Of a stretch of DNA of 64,000 nucleotides, positions 12,180 through 24,050 are shown in pieces. Numbering within the stretch: the first letter of the stretch is position 1; each line of letters opens with the position of its first letter. The position numbers and the translations under genes were made by a program. The DNA comes from Diabrotica undecimpunctata (taxonomy: Eukaryota > Arthropoda > Insecta > Coleoptera > Chrysomelidae). The notes under the pieces were generated by a model. That model worked only from the letters and a program-made list of their open reading frames with translations. It was not told the origin of the DNA and ran no database searches. Location of the stretch: contig NC_092809.1 in the NCBI RefSeq assembly GCF_040954645.1, positions 80,193,435 through 80,257,434 of the forward strand, written 5' to 3'.

Positions 12180-12661
12180 AAAAAATTATAATACGAAGAG
12201 TCACAATAACATTGTAAAGTTCCTATCTCGAATTTAAACAAAACTTATCTATCGATCCAAATTTACAAATAGGTTTGAAATTATTTATAAAGTAGGTATT
12301 CAATACTAAACATCTTTTTATACTACATGTTTTCCAACTAGTTACGCCACTGGATTCCACAGAATCTGCACATTGTAGGACAATAGAAACTACGCAATAC
12401 AATATTATAAATAGAAGGACCTATAATTATAATACGAAGAGTCACAATAACATTGTAAAGTTCCTATCTCGAATTTAAACAAAACTTATCTATCGATCCA
12501 AATTTACAAATAGGTTTGAAATTATTTATAAAGTAGGTATTCAATACTAAACATCTTTTTATACTACATGTTTTCCAACTAGTTACGCCACTGGATTCCA
12601 CAGAATCTGCACATTGTAGGACAATAGAAACTACGCAATACAATATTATAAATAGAAGGAC
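12180..12661. repeat. 241-bp tandem duplication spanning flank and LTR start
   Basis: Positions 12180-12420 and 12421-12661 are near-identical copies in direct orientation with a period of 241 bp. Each contains about 157 bp of flanking DNA, the aact target site and the first ~80 bp of the errantivirus-type LTR. The duplication therefore arose after the retrotransposon inserted, because the left copy carries an LTR fragment that has no internal region behind it. Confidence 0.85.
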
Positions 12662-12830
12662 ATTTCAATTAATATAACTTTTGTCTGGTAAACTTTTGCT
12701 ACTTAACTTTTGTCTGGTAAACTTTTGCAACTTAACTTTTGTTTCATAACTTTTGTTTGTAAACTTGTATTTTCAAAAAGTAAATAAAATAATTTTTAAA
12801 AACTCCTTTTCAAAACACAAAGTTATAATT
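12581..12830 (+). repeat. 5' LTR of the errantivirus-type element
   Basis: It starts agttacgccactgg and ends aaagttataatt. It contains two units of a ~29-bp internal repeat (taacttttgtctggtaaac core); the 3' LTR has three. A putative polyadenylation signal aataaaa is near 12783. Transcription of the element would start in this LTR. Confidence 0.88.
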
Positions 12831-12847
12831 GGCGCAGTCAGTAGGAT
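12830..12847 (+). promoter_or_regulatory. Primer binding site, tRNA-Ser type
   Basis: The sequence tggcgcagtcagtaggat directly abuts the 5' LTR. It resembles the TGGCGCAGTCGGTAG primer site that 17.6/297-type elements use with a serine tRNA. The tRNA identity is by recall of the family, not by comparison with this genome's tRNAs. Confidence 0.65.
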
Positions 12848-13302
12848 ACGTGCGGATCGGAAAAGAACATTTTACACCTCAAGTGATAGAACTTTTTCGG
12901 TTTTTGGTGTTTCAACATCGTAGTGCCTATCCAAATCGAACCTCTACCCTACAGTGGTATCAACGAGAACAAGCAGAGTTCCAGAGGAAGCAAAAGTTCG
13001 GAGAAGAGAAGCAGGTGCTCCAGATAACTGTAAGTGCCTTTCCTTTTCGCCTTTCCTTTCATACATTTGTGAGGATAGATAGATTAATTTTTGAATTTTT
13101 GAATACGAATTTGAATTTTTTTAATAAGAATACTGATACTTTTTTATCCATTTTAACACATATTTATGTTATTGAAAATATTTATTTTTATTGATTAATT
13201 TTTTGAAATCTTTAAAAAATATTTATATTGCATATATTTTTTATAATACATAATTCTATACAATTTTGTGAGAAATTTTGACAAATAATTTTATCTGAAA
13301 AT

Positions 13303-14526
13303 ATGGCTACTGCAACTCAAACTCAAACTCCCCTTAACTGGGATTTTCTCAAATCAAATTTAAAAAATATTAAACCCTATGACGGAGATTCCAATACTCT
13401 CAACAAATTTATCTTTAGATGCAACGAACTACTACAAACATATTCTGCATATAACGATCCAGATTTAAATAAACACATCTTGGAATGCATACAAGATAAA
13501 CGAGTTGGAAAAGCAGAAGCACTAGTAGGAAATCGTATGGAATTAACGACATGGAATAGTATAAAGAGAGCATTAGAACAATGCTTCGCAGATAGACGTG
13601 ATTTAGACTGCTTAATGCAAGAACTAACACGAACTAAACCATTTAAAAATGAAACACTCTATAATTTTGGAACAAGAATACAATTATTAAAAAGCAATGT
13701 AGCCCAAAGAATAAGTAACGATACTAGTATAGAGCATGCAGATAAACTATGCCAAATTAACCATTGTGATAAAATCGCACTGAACACTTTTATTACAGGA
13801 TGTACAGGTGTTCTTAAAAATAATATGCACCTTAAGAAACCCAGTTCTCTTGAAGATGCCATTGCATATGTCGACGAGTTTCATAATTTTGAAAATTTAT
13901 ATGGACATTCTAGTAATCTTTTTCCAAAAAACAATCATAATTTTAAGTCACACAATTCCTTTAATCCATCTAACAGGCCAAATCAGCCTAGCAACCAATA
14001 TCGTCCCCAAAATTCTAACCCCACACATCAATATCGAACAAATCCAAATTTCGCATATCAAAATCAAAGCCCTTTCAATTCTAACTTTTTATATCGAAAT
14101 CAAGGTTATCAAAACCGAAATTCTTTAGCACCTCAACATTCTCAGAATCATTTCACATCTCAGAATCGTTCCACAAACTTCCGACCAGAAAGTAATGTAT
14201 TCAGGCCCAACCGAATTCCTTATGATCGGTTACCTAGGCCACAACATATGTCAATAACATCCAGAAATACATTAAATTCAAACGCTAGATCAAATTCCAA
14301 TATATAAAATAATTATCGGAGGAATTATTTCCCTAGACGAATTCCTGATACTATAGCTGAGGAGCTATACACAAATAATTATCAAAACGAAAATAATAAT
14401 CCAAGAGAACCACAACATCAACGAGTAAATAGCTATTTTAGAAATTCTGAGTACGATTTACCACAAAACGGTCAAGGTGACCAAAATTTTCAGATAGATG
14501 CCTCGGAAAGGAAACAGTCAATATAG
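13303..14526 (+). pseudogene. Errantivirus-type gag
   Basis: The frame opens at ATG 13303 (MATATQTQTPLNWDFLKSNL) and runs 334 codons to a TAA at 14305. The same frame then continues with an arginine-rich segment (RRNYFPRRIPD) to about 14526, so the TAA is probably a nonsense mutation and not the natural end. Residues 1-200 are the helical gag core. Residues 200-334 are very rich in Asn, Gln, Pro, Ser and Arg, which in this lineage replaces a CCHC knuckle as the RNA-binding region. The protease frame begins one base shifted near 14530, as expected for frameshift expression of pol. Confidence 0.8.
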
Positions 14527-14529
14527 AAA

Positions 14530-17500
14530 TAAATTCGAATAATCCCCTACCATATATTGAAGTAGGAAATTCAAAAATAAAATTGCTAATTGATACCGGT
14601 AGTGCCAGGTCTTTGCTACGACCAAGTATCGCCGAAAAATATTTTCCTAATTGCATATACCAGTCAAATGTAGATATTATAACTGCTCTTTATACTAAGA
14701 CTATTAAATATCAAGCCGAAATACCAGCATTTCCAGAATTCAGAAGTAACTTTATATTCATTATATCTTATATGATTTTCACGAATATTTTGATGGAATC
14801 TTAGGATTAGAAGATATGATGAGAATGAACTTAGTTATAGATTTTACTAATAAACAACTGTATAATAACAATGTAACGATACCGATTAAATTTAGAGGAC
14901 CAATGGATATTAAATTTGAATTTACTATAGGTGCACAGGAAAGAATGCTTTATCCTCTTCCTGTCAGTATACCTAATGGAGAAATAATGATCGAAGAAAC
15001 ATATTTAGAAGAAGTTTATATACCTGAAACATTAACATTAGAAAAAAATGGATATGCTATAATGGAGATAATAAACACGACAGACAAACCTCTGAAGATA
15101 ACTTTACTAAGACCAATAGACGTATACCCCTTTGAAAACGCAAATTATGAATTATACAACTTCAATTATTTTAACAAAAAACCTAACGAGAAATGTAATA
15201 AGAGAAACAAAATAGACTTAGGAAACCTTATAAGGACAGACCACATGAATTCAGAAGAAAGAGAAAATATAATTAAGCTATGTAGAGAATTTTCAGATAT
15301 ATTCCTAAAAGTAGGAGATCCCTTGACATTTACTTCCAATGTCAGACACACCATAAAAACTACAGACGAAGTTCCTATACATTGTAGATCTTATAGATAT
15401 CCTTACTGCCACAAAGAAGAAGTTCAAGGCAAATTCAAGAAATGTTAGATGAAGGAATCATAAGGTCATCATGTTCACCTTGGAGTTCACCCATATGGAT
15501 AGTGAATAAGAAATTAGATGCATCAGGCAAGAAAAAATACCGTCTAGTCATAGATTATCGAAAGCTTAATGAGAAAACAATTTCTGATAGATATCCAATT
15601 CCACATATTACAGAAATTTTGGATAAATTAGGAAGAGCACAATATTTTAGCACATTAGATTTGGCCAGCGGATGTCACCAAATCGAAATGGATACAAAAT
15701 CTGTAGAGAAAACAGCATTCAGCGTAGACAATGGTCATTATAAATTTCTAAGAATGCCTTTTGGTCTTAAAAATTCGCCGTCAACATTCCAACGGGTAAT
15801 GGACGAAGTACTAAAAGATTTGCAAAACAAAATATGCATGGTCTACATGGATGATATAATTATATTTAGTACTAGCTTACAAGAACATATTCAAAATTTA
15901 AAACTAGTATTTCATAAACTACGAGAAGCACGTTTAAAAATTCAACTAGATAAATGTGAGTTTCTACAGAAAGAAGTTGAATTTCTTGGTCACGTTGTTA
16001 CACCAGAAGGAATTAAACCCAATAAAAACAAAATATTAGCTATACAGAATTTTCCAATTCCAAGAACACAAAAACAAATTAAATCTTTTCTAGGTCTTTT
16101 AGGATATTATCGCAAATTTATAAAGAACTTCGCTAAAATAACAAAACCGTTAACAGTTTGCCTGAAGAAAGACCATAAAATAGAACACACAAAAGAATTT
16201 ATCGATTGCTTTAATACTTGCAAAAATTTGTTAATATCAGAACCAATTCTGGCCTACCCAGATTTTAACAAAAAATTTGAAATAATGACAGACGCATCCA
16301 AATATGCCATTGGGGCAGTATTATCACAGGATGGACATCCTATTTCATATGCGTCAAGGACCCTAAATTCAGCAGAAATAAACTATTCTACTATAGAAAA
16401 AGAGTTATTAGCTATAGTATGGAGTTGCAAATACTTTAGACCATACTTATTTGGAAGAGAATTTATAATTTTTACAGATCATAAACCACTACAATGGTTG
16501 TTTTCATTGAAAGAACCTAATTCACGACTAGTGAGATGGCGGTTACAACTCGAAGAATTTGATTATAAAATTAAATACCAAAAAGGAACCCTTAATAAAG
16601 TTGCAGATTGTCTTTCACGAATAGACACTGATAATGAAATAAATGTACTAGAATCTGAATCTTTGTGTGTAAATCTTGATGACATAGATGATGTAATACA
16701 AAAAGAAATAGAAAATTTATCAGTTCCAAATCAAGAAATTACAGATCAATTGTTTGATCCAAATGACTTTTATTTTCCTGAGTTAAGCAATGAAGAAATT
16801 TCTGAAACATTAGATGAGAAGAATGAACAGGAAAAAAGAATAAACATAATATCAGATATACAAATTAGACCACCAAATGTTAACCCAAGTGGAAATGAAG
16901 ATACTGATGGAAACACAGTACATACTTCAGCTGAAAATCCAATTCTTAGTATGCCAATCACAGACCGAGCCTTGAATTTGTACAAAAATCAAATATTATT
17001 AACTTATGGAGAAATCAACGAAATAAAAACTAAGACTATTTGTTATTTTACCTCAAAGAGATCTGCAAAAAGGAATCATAAATTTTGTTAAAGATTAAGT
17101 CATTAAATTTAATCTTACACCAACGGCTTCTAAGCCATTTGATCATATTCATATGGATGTATTTAGAATATCCAATACACCATTTCTTACAATAATTGAT
17201 GCATTTTCTCGATACGGACAAGCATATCAAATTCCTAGTATTAGTGGAATTTCAATAGTCGATGGTTTATTAAACTATATCACGCATCATGGATTACCCT
17301 ATAAAATAACAACTGACTCCGGCACTGAATTCAAAAACTATGACTTAGAAGATTTTTGTAAATTACATAAAATAGAATTACATTTTACCACTCCTAAAAA
17401 CAGCAATTCGAATTCTCCGGTAGAACGTTTTCATTCTTCCTTAATAGAACATTTTAGATGCCTTAGAGAAACAAATAAAGATATGTCAGTAGAACAATTA

Positions 17501-17950
17501 ATGAAACATTGCATATTATCATATAATAATTCAATTCATTCTGTTACTAAATTTACGCCATTTGAAATTTTTAAAGGGCATATAAATAATCCAGACCCAT
17601 TCGACAATAATGATCATTTAATTTTATCACAATATGTGCAGAATCATAAAGAATCATGCAAAATACTATACGGAAAAATACATGAACGAAATGCAAACGT
17701 AAAATACCAACAGATAGAAAAACGCAATTTAACGAGGTCAGGCCCACACGATTACACAAATGAAAACAAAGCGTACATTAAGAGTGGAAATCGCAATAAA
17801 GCACTTCCTAAGTTTAAAGAAACAATTATTGTCAACGACGGTGGCTTGTTGTTGGAAACAGATAAAGGATTGTATCATAAAAGCACAGTTCGCAAACCCA
17901 GATCTATAGCTAAGTACGGAATAATTATATTATTATTATTATATTAATCA
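14530..17950 (+). pseudogene. Errantivirus-type pol, protease-RT-RNase H-integrase, three breaks
   Basis: Protease: LLIDTGSARSLLRP near 14583. [12 protein letters not shown] near 15546 and the catalytic YMDDIIIF near 15843, both in an intact 549-codon stretch (15442-17091). RNase [17 protein letters not shown] near 16290 and TDHKPLQW near 16478. Integrase core (17153-17947): aspartates in HMDVF near 17155 and TTDSGTEF near 17312, and the glutamate in NSPVERFHSS near 17415. The frame shifts near 14805, 15440 and 17090. Only about 25 codons separate RNase H tail sequence from the integrase core, so the HHCC zinc-binding domain seems deleted. Each catalytic triad is still visible. Confidence 0.85.
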
Positions 17951-18109
17951 TGTTTCACTAATTCTTTAAATATTTATATGCATATTTAAATTCGAAAATA
18001 AAGCTCATGCTGATTGTGACTGGCTGAATGACAATTGTACAAGCCAAAAAAAAAAAATCGTCTTGATTCTGATACAGATGATATACCAGACGTCCAACCA
18101 GGTTAGAGT

Positions 18110-19655
18110 TGACATCGATATTAATATAACACCTCTTTAAAACCTTTTACTCCCAATTAAATTAGGCACATGTAGATTAATTTATAGTAAACATACATTT
18201 ATCCATTATATAAACTTAAAAGAAATAGTTAGACAAGTAGAATCTCTTAAAGTTAATTTTCAAATAATAAAAACTAATGTAGTGAAAGTTAATACCTCAA
18301 ATCCTATTTCATATCATGGATTGGCAGAAAACATGTTAGAAAGAACAGAACAGAACAGAAAGTTTTAATTAATACATTAGAGAAAAAATTAGAAAACATC
18401 TATCCCCATATTCGATCAAAAAGAGGCCTTATTAATGGCCTAGGTAAAGTTAATAGATACTTATTTGGAAATTTAGTTTCAGAAGACGGAGATAGATATG
18501 ATAAAGCAATAGAAGTACTGGAAAATAATCAGAAACAGATTATTCATGAAACGAACTTACAAATATCTTTATATAAAAAACTAATTGATCATTACAACAA
18601 ATCTCTAGATATACTTTGGCAAAACCAAGAAAAACTGCAACATAACTTACATAAGTTCCAATTAGAAATTCAAAGTACTATAAACAGTTTGGGAAATTAT
18701 ATTACTTTTCAAGGTACCATAAGTCAGATAAATTTAGATTGTCAGAATATGATAGATTTTATTGAAAATATAGCAAATGGAATTATGTTAAAATTAAACA
18801 CATTACATAGTTCAATTATTTTGAGTCAGGAAATTCAGGATATGATTAAATATTTGCACAATATTTACCAACCTTCTCAAATTCCAAAATTTATAAATAT
18901 TTTAACATATTACATGCTATTAGGGACACAAGTAACTTTTTCAACTGTTCACTCCCACATACCCTTATTTGGCACGAACCTCTGACGAGACGCACCTACA
19001 AAAAGAAGAATGTCCCATTTTAGAAGAAACATATTATTGCAAAGAAGATACCATACTACAAGACAATTGCACCTTGCGTTTCCTCAATGGTCAAAGTTCA
19101 ACCCAATGCTTTACCACAGAAGTCACTCTCCAAGAATCCATTATCGAACAAGTAACTAATAATGAAGTATTGATAATGCCATCGACATCAGAACGAGTCC
19201 AATCAAAGTGCAAGAGACACCAAATTTTCGAAGTACACAGTCCATCTCTTATCAGTATACCAGAAGATTGTGAAGTGATAATCAACCAACTGAAATTCAA
19301 TAACAATATCAAAATTCATAGAGGGAAAGCTCTAATTTTACCAAAAATAAAATATTTTTCCACAGAAAATATACAAAAATTCCAGAGCCATAATATTACC
19401 AAAATTGACTTTGAAAATCTTTACGCAATTAATAATATGGCCAAACAATTAGTACCAATTAGAGGAACAAATATTCCTTTGCATACGACTCCATTGGTGA
19501 CCACCTCAGTCATAGCAGTTATTCTAATCTTGATCATTCTGTATATTATTAAACAAAGAAGATCAAAACAACGGAACGAATATGATATAGAATTACAAGA
19601 AAATTCCGCAAACCAGCAACCCAAAAATAATTCGATTATTTTTCGGACTCAGTGA
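18110..19655 (+). pseudogene. Errantivirus-type envelope (F-like) gene, broken
   Basis: The reading frame is recognisable from about 18150 and lacks a clear start and signal peptide. A basic cleavage-type site RSKR lies at 18413-18424, followed by a glycine-rich, hydrophobic segment typical of the fusion peptide of baculovirus F-like proteins. A long helical region rich in Asn, Gln and Lys follows. The final 228-codon frame (18969-19655) is cysteine-rich and ends with a transmembrane segment (about 19495-19545) and a basic tail. Shifts occur near 18355 and 18965. In this lineage the protein is a membrane fusion glycoprotein translated from a spliced RNA; this copy cannot encode it. Confidence 0.8.
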
Positions 19656-19661
19656 GGGAGG

Positions 19662-19950
19662 AGTTACGCCACTGGATTCCACAGAATCTGCACATTGTAG
19701 GACAATAGAAACTACGCAATACGATATTATAAATAGAGGGACATTTCAATTAATATAACTTTTGTCTGGTAAACTTTTGCTACTTAACTTTTGTCTGGTA
19801 AACTTTTGCTACTTAACTTTTGTCTGGTAAACTTTTGCAACTTAACTTTTGTTTCATAACTTTTGTTTGTTAACTTTTGTAAACTTGTATTTTCAAAAAG
19901 TAAATAAAATAATTTTTAAAAACTCCTTTTCAAAACACAAAGTTATAATT
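19662..19950 (+). repeat. 3' LTR of the errantivirus-type element
   Basis: It begins agttacgcc directly after the purine tract gagggagg and ends agttataatt. It carries three ~29-bp internal units where the 5' LTR has two. The rest differs from the 5' LTR at only a few positions. The aact target copy follows at 19951-19954. Confidence 0.88.
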
Positions 19951-20027
19951 AACTACACGTTTTTCAACGACAAAGCTGAGATGACTAAACGAAGCGACCA
20001 TTCTTAAGAGCATAGGCCCAAAATTTC

Positions 20028-20390
20028 GGGCGAATGCTTTTTAAATGCATGCATTTTTTTCGAATCCGGAGAAAACTAATGAGTATTTTTGAAAAATTTA
20101 AATGCGGAATGAAATAATACATTATTACTGAGGGCCAAAAGTCCCTGAAAACTTGTATAATGTTTATTTTAATAAGTTACAGGGGTGAAAAGGTAGAGAA
20201 AATTTAGTGTGATTTTTAATTTCAAATATCTCATTCAAAAAAACTTTTTGTTTATTCTAAGGGACTTTAGGCTCTCGGTAATAATGTAATCTTTCATTCT
20301 GCATTTAAATTTTTCAAAAATATTTGTTAGTTTTCTCAAGTTTCGAAAAAAATTTAAAAATCATTGGCCCGAAATTTTGCGCCTACGCTC
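20028..20390. mobile_element. TTAA-flanked foldback MITE, copy B (both ends present)
   Basis: This 363-bp near-palindrome starts gagcataggcccaaaatttc and ends with the inverted counterpart (gcctacgctc). It is flanked on both sides by TTAA (20024-20027 and 20391-20394). TTAA duplication is characteristic of piggyBac-type transposition. A piggyBac-like C-terminal coding scrap 2.2 kb to the right (22620-22775) shows that the superfamily is in this genome. A second copy is at 2926-3270. Confidence 0.78.
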
Positions 20391-20394
20391 TTAA

Positions 20395-20945
20395 TGGCTG
20401 AATCATAAGTCATAATCAGTGGAATAGTGAGCCATTGAGTGCGGTATTTAAAATTTTCCTACTTACAAATAATCTAATCATTAATTCTTATTTTTTAAGC
20501 AAGAATAAAAAGTATTCCCATTATATTATTTAGCAATTTCTGAAAAAATTTAAATCTAAAAAATTTTGAATGGTCCTTTATATTAAGATACGTACTAATA
20601 ACGCTTTTTTAGGATTTTTGGCTTTTTTCCAGGACACATAATTCTTGCGTGTAAATAAAAATTTCAGAGAAAAGGTTAATTATAGGGTTTTAGTAATTTA
20701 TTTTGTATTTTTTCCGCGTGTAATAATTTACAACTAATAAATTACAATTCTCGAAATTGCCAGACAATGATTTTTTCAATTACGCCAGGCTTCTAATTAA
20801 TTACCGAAAAATCATATTAAAATACATTTTTTATGTAACATTTGAGGAGAATTCAAATCTGTATTTAGAATTGTCAAAAAAGATGTAAAATTTTGGTAAA
20901 ATTAAGAATTTGGCAATTCAAGATAATGTGATATAAGATAAGATA
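20395..20945. other. AT-rich DNA without recognisable feature
   Basis: I see no supported gene, repeat end or RNA gene here. The sequence is AT-rich with stops in every frame. Confidence 0.6.
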
Positions 20946-21168
20946 GTCTGATATAAAAGATGTGCTTATTTTTACCTTAAAAAGTATATAATTTTTAATT
21001 CTTTTTTAAATTTTGTTAAAATATGAAAGAAAAAAGATACAATATGGGAATAAGATTGTCTGATATAAGAGATGTGCTTATTTTTACCTTAAAAAGTATA
21101 TAATTTTTAACTTTTTTTAACAAATTTTGCTAAAATATAAAAGAAAAAAAGATACAATATGGGAAAAA
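20946..21168. repeat. 112-bp tandem duplication
   Basis: The block starting gtctgatataaaagatgtgc at 20946 recurs at 21058 with a few substitutions. Both copies include ttatttttaccttaaaaagt and end near gatacaatatggga. It is a simple two-copy duplication in non-coding DNA. Confidence 0.8.
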
Positions 21169-22080
21169 AAATTTTATTTGGAAAAAATTGAACGACTCAT
21201 ATAACCGCTATTTTGAAGCTAAAAGTTTGAAATTTAGTAAATCATTATATTTTATAGTATAGAATACGCCTGTAAAATTTAAGCCAAACGAGAGGGGTAG
21301 CCTGACCAACTTTGCATAGTTGACGTGGAATTACCCAAATAAAATTAAACGCTTAAGTATAAATTGTGAAACGTATTGATATCAATTGATGAATAAATTT
21401 TACATCCTCATCACGAGAGGTATTAATCTTATTGCAGATTCTTGCATTGTTTTATTTTGAGTCTCTAACAAAACTAAATGACATTCAAATATTAAAATTA
21501 AATAATAATTAAATATGGTACTTACTGGTAGTTTGAGTCTTATACACAGCTGCACCTGATATAATATTCACCCTAAATAAATCACCAAAGAATCCTACAT
21601 AATACAAAACGATTATAATATTTCTCATTTTTAAGTCTGTTAAACTAGATATTTGCTTCCTTTGGGTTTTAATTGTAATTGTATAGTGAATCTTTTTACC
21701 ACTGAGTGTTACAGGAATTTTTAGATATCTAACGGATGTGTCAAACTGATAAAGGCGGATGAAGAGAAAAAATTATCTTATAAAAATATGCATTGTGACT
21801 ATTTGCAAGGTAAAGTCAATCATTTCGCAAAGAAACTAGTGACCAATTGTTCTGGTTATGAAATGTTATTTGATCAAATATTTCTTTTATTGTTATTTAA
21901 TAGGCACATATGTAGATATTTAAGAAAAAAACTGTTATCCACGGCAAGTGGGCTTTAAAGGCCAAAAATTTATTTTATATTGTAAACAGATTTTTTTAAA
22001 ATTATAAAGCTCTTTAGATGTAATTATAAAATATTGACTAGTTATACTAATTTTTTTGAGATGGTTCGGAAGCTATAAGT
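21169..22080. other. AT-rich DNA without recognisable feature
   Basis: No open frame longer than chance, no terminal repeats and no RNA gene were seen. It may be host intergenic sequence or very old repeat. Confidence 0.55.
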
Positions 22081-22089
22081 ATAGTTTCC

Positions 22090-22185
22090 TGTGGCAATTT
22101 AATATTATTTATCTTTAATTGGAATTGATCACAATTTCTTTTTTTATTTTGAAGTTTCGTTTTCCACTTCGGAAATCGTTCAGAA
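22090..22185 (-). repeat. Hairpin-plus-GAAAC repeat, minus-strand member
   Basis: Read on the minus strand it gives ctgaacgatttccgaagtgg, then aaaacgaaacttc, an AAAATAAA stretch, and later attgccac. This matches the layout of the plus-strand copies at 3395, 23776 and 23936. It is the only copy with a ctga box directly before the stem. Confidence 0.45.
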
Positions 22186-22619
22186 AATTCAAATTAAACG
22201 AATTATTTTGTGTTTTTACGTGGTAATACAAGAAAATCTAATAATTTAATTTTATCTGCCCTATTCATATTGACAATTCAGACATATATTATACATTTTA
22301 GAGTATATTACTTAAATAAATTGATATTGTCAATATTTTTGGATGGCGTTCCTGGAATGACTTATTGGAGAATAGTTCAATTAAACGAAATAAACTTTTA
22401 CTTAGGAATATACATCAGTATATAATTATCAGTAATATTGTTCCTAATATAAAAAATATTCATGAAATTGTTTTATATCTTTGCATTTTTGAATTTTAAC
22501 CCGTCTTATAAATAGATTACTGGGCATTAGTGTTACTTATCACAAGTACAAGTATGTATGAATGAGTGAAAAATAGTTATTCGAATTAGCATTTCTATTT
22601 GCGTCTAATAGAAATAACT

Positions 22620-22775
22620 TTATGTTTTATGATATTGTATAAAACAATTTTTACACAATGTACATTTTCTACAATACGATTTGACTTTACAATTTTCTAC
22701 TGGACATCGTCTCTGCTCTTCACGTTTCTTCATGAAGTGTTCTTTCCCATCGAATTTTATGTCGGTACATACTTT
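22620..22775 (-). pseudogene. piggyBac-like transposase, C-terminal cysteine-rich domain scrap
   Basis: Read on the minus strand, a stretch ending at a TAA (22620-22622) gives RRCPVENCKVKSYC followed by KCTLCKNCFIQYHKT. The C-x4-C ... C-x2-C-x2-C-x2-C ... H layout is that of the cysteine-rich domain closing PGBD/piggyBac transposases. That domain binds the subterminal repeats of the element. Only this end is visible; the DDD catalytic region, which would lie to the right, could not be found. It is a dead fragment. Confidence 0.55.
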
Positions 22776-23129
22776 AGATGTTGATGTTCTCATTCACAGA
22801 GAACTTTGTTTTCATCTCAAAATCAAAATTGTCCATCTGTTATCCAAATTTCCAAAGGGCTCATGTTTTAATTGAATATCCTGACGAAATGACAGATAAT
22901 TATGATACAGATTCTTAGGTACAGAAAATAATCTACAGACCGATTACTATAATAAAGACATCAATAATACACCAAAAAAATTAACAGGATTTTCTCTCAC
23001 TTCCCAAAGTAAACCATCCTCCAAATAATACGACCCATTCAAGAAATATTACGGAAATTCAAGAATAAATCTAAACACTATATTTTGATATCATTCTTAA
23101 ACCTTCGTGAAGTGATAGAGTCACCTATA

Positions 23130-23545
23130 ATGACAAAAATCTAAGAAACTTTGATATAGGAACTATGGTTTCAGTGAGAGATTATTTTCATTCTAAATGG
23201 CAATTTGGCAAAATTGTACTCAGATTAGGGTTATTACAAAATTTAATTCAGTTAGATGATTGTAGAACCTGGAAACGGCATGTAGACCAAATACGGCAAA
23301 TTGGGGAATATACACCATCTCAAAAGAATCAGACATGTTACATTCCAGATACCATTACTCACAATTTGGTTGCAAGGGAGGCATCCATTCCAGAGCACAG
23401 TGTCTCACCACCATCTACGGAAGTGACTACCGAGGAATCGGAAATTTCAAATAATATGGAAAGTTCCAATATTGTAAACTCTATTTTCACTATTTGGGAG
23501 AGTGAGTCATCGTTTAAAGGCGTAGAAGTGGGGAAAGACGTATGA
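23130..23545 (+). pseudogene. Gypsy (K02A2.6-like) polyprotein C-terminal scrap
   Basis: The frame reads VSVRDYFHSKWQFGKIVLRLG and then IQLDDCRTWKRHVDQIRQIGE. This is the short post-integrase domain of K02A2.6-like gypsy polyproteins, usually V(R)VRDY...W..G.I..LG...Y.I...DG..WKRH.DQ(L/I)R. A Ser/Thr/Glu-rich tail of about 60 residues follows and ends at TGA 23543-23545. No integrase core is visible upstream. It is likely a relic of an insertion of the same clade as the element at 7990-12015. Confidence 0.7.
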
Positions 23546-23775
23546 AAATCCAGTGGCGTTCACTCACTTTTATTTCAACGTTAATTATATTATATTGTTT
23601 AAATATTATTGTTCAAAATAGGCCACAATATATTTATCCGGTTTTTACTGAAGTTTCAATCTCTATATCCAAAGACCGTTTTCAAAGATATAAATTATAG
23701 TTATATTTATTTTATTTGTTTATTATTATATATTTATATATTCTTATATTATTTTATTTTTTTTTTCTTAACTTT

Positions 23776-24050
23776 AAAAACGGTCTCTGTAATAGAGATC
23801 GAAACGTCAGTAAAATAAACATGTAAATAGATGTATTGTGGCTTATTTCCAACATTCTCCCTAAAAATACGGAATGCCACAAGCAAAAAGCCACAAAAAA
23901 AAATAAATATTGCTATCATTTGTATATTTGAAAACGATCTCTTTATATAGAGATCGAAATGTCAGTAAATTAAACCTATGAATAAATTTTTTGTGGCTTA
24001 TTCCCTAATGTCTCCTAAAAATACAGAATGCCACAAACAAAAAGCTATAA
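23776..24050 (+). repeat. Two tandem hairpin-plus-GAAACGTCA repeats
   Basis: Two direct copies about 160 bp apart each hold a stem (ggtctctgtaatagagatc; gatctctttatatagagatc), then gaaacgtcagt or gaaatgtcagt. A TAAA-rich stretch, tgtggcttat and a block aaaatacNgaatgccacaa follow. They resemble terminal repeats of a retroelement such as a Penelope-like element, whose ends can carry a ribozyme fold. No coding part of such an element is attached here. Confidence 0.6.

Larger units (their letters stand above)
12581..19950 (+). mobile_element. Env-bearing Ty3/gypsy (errantivirus-type) retrotransposon with 4-bp target duplication
   Basis: Two LTRs beginning AGTTAC and ending TATAATT bound the element. 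The direct repeat aact lies at 12577-12580 and 19951-19954, a 4-bp target duplication. AGTTA/TAATT LTR ends, a primer site ggcgcagtcagtagga beginning right after the 5' LTR, and the gag-pol-env order are known of the insect gypsy/17.6/297 lineage. The 5' LTR is 250 bp and the 3' LTR is 289 bp because of one extra ~29-bp internal unit. All three genes are present but broken, so the copy is inactive. Confidence 0.9.

Noticed and set aside
12829..13194. 121-codon frame starting at the primer binding site
   Set aside because: It has no ATG at its start and covers the LTR-gag leader. No similarity to any known gag extension was recognised.
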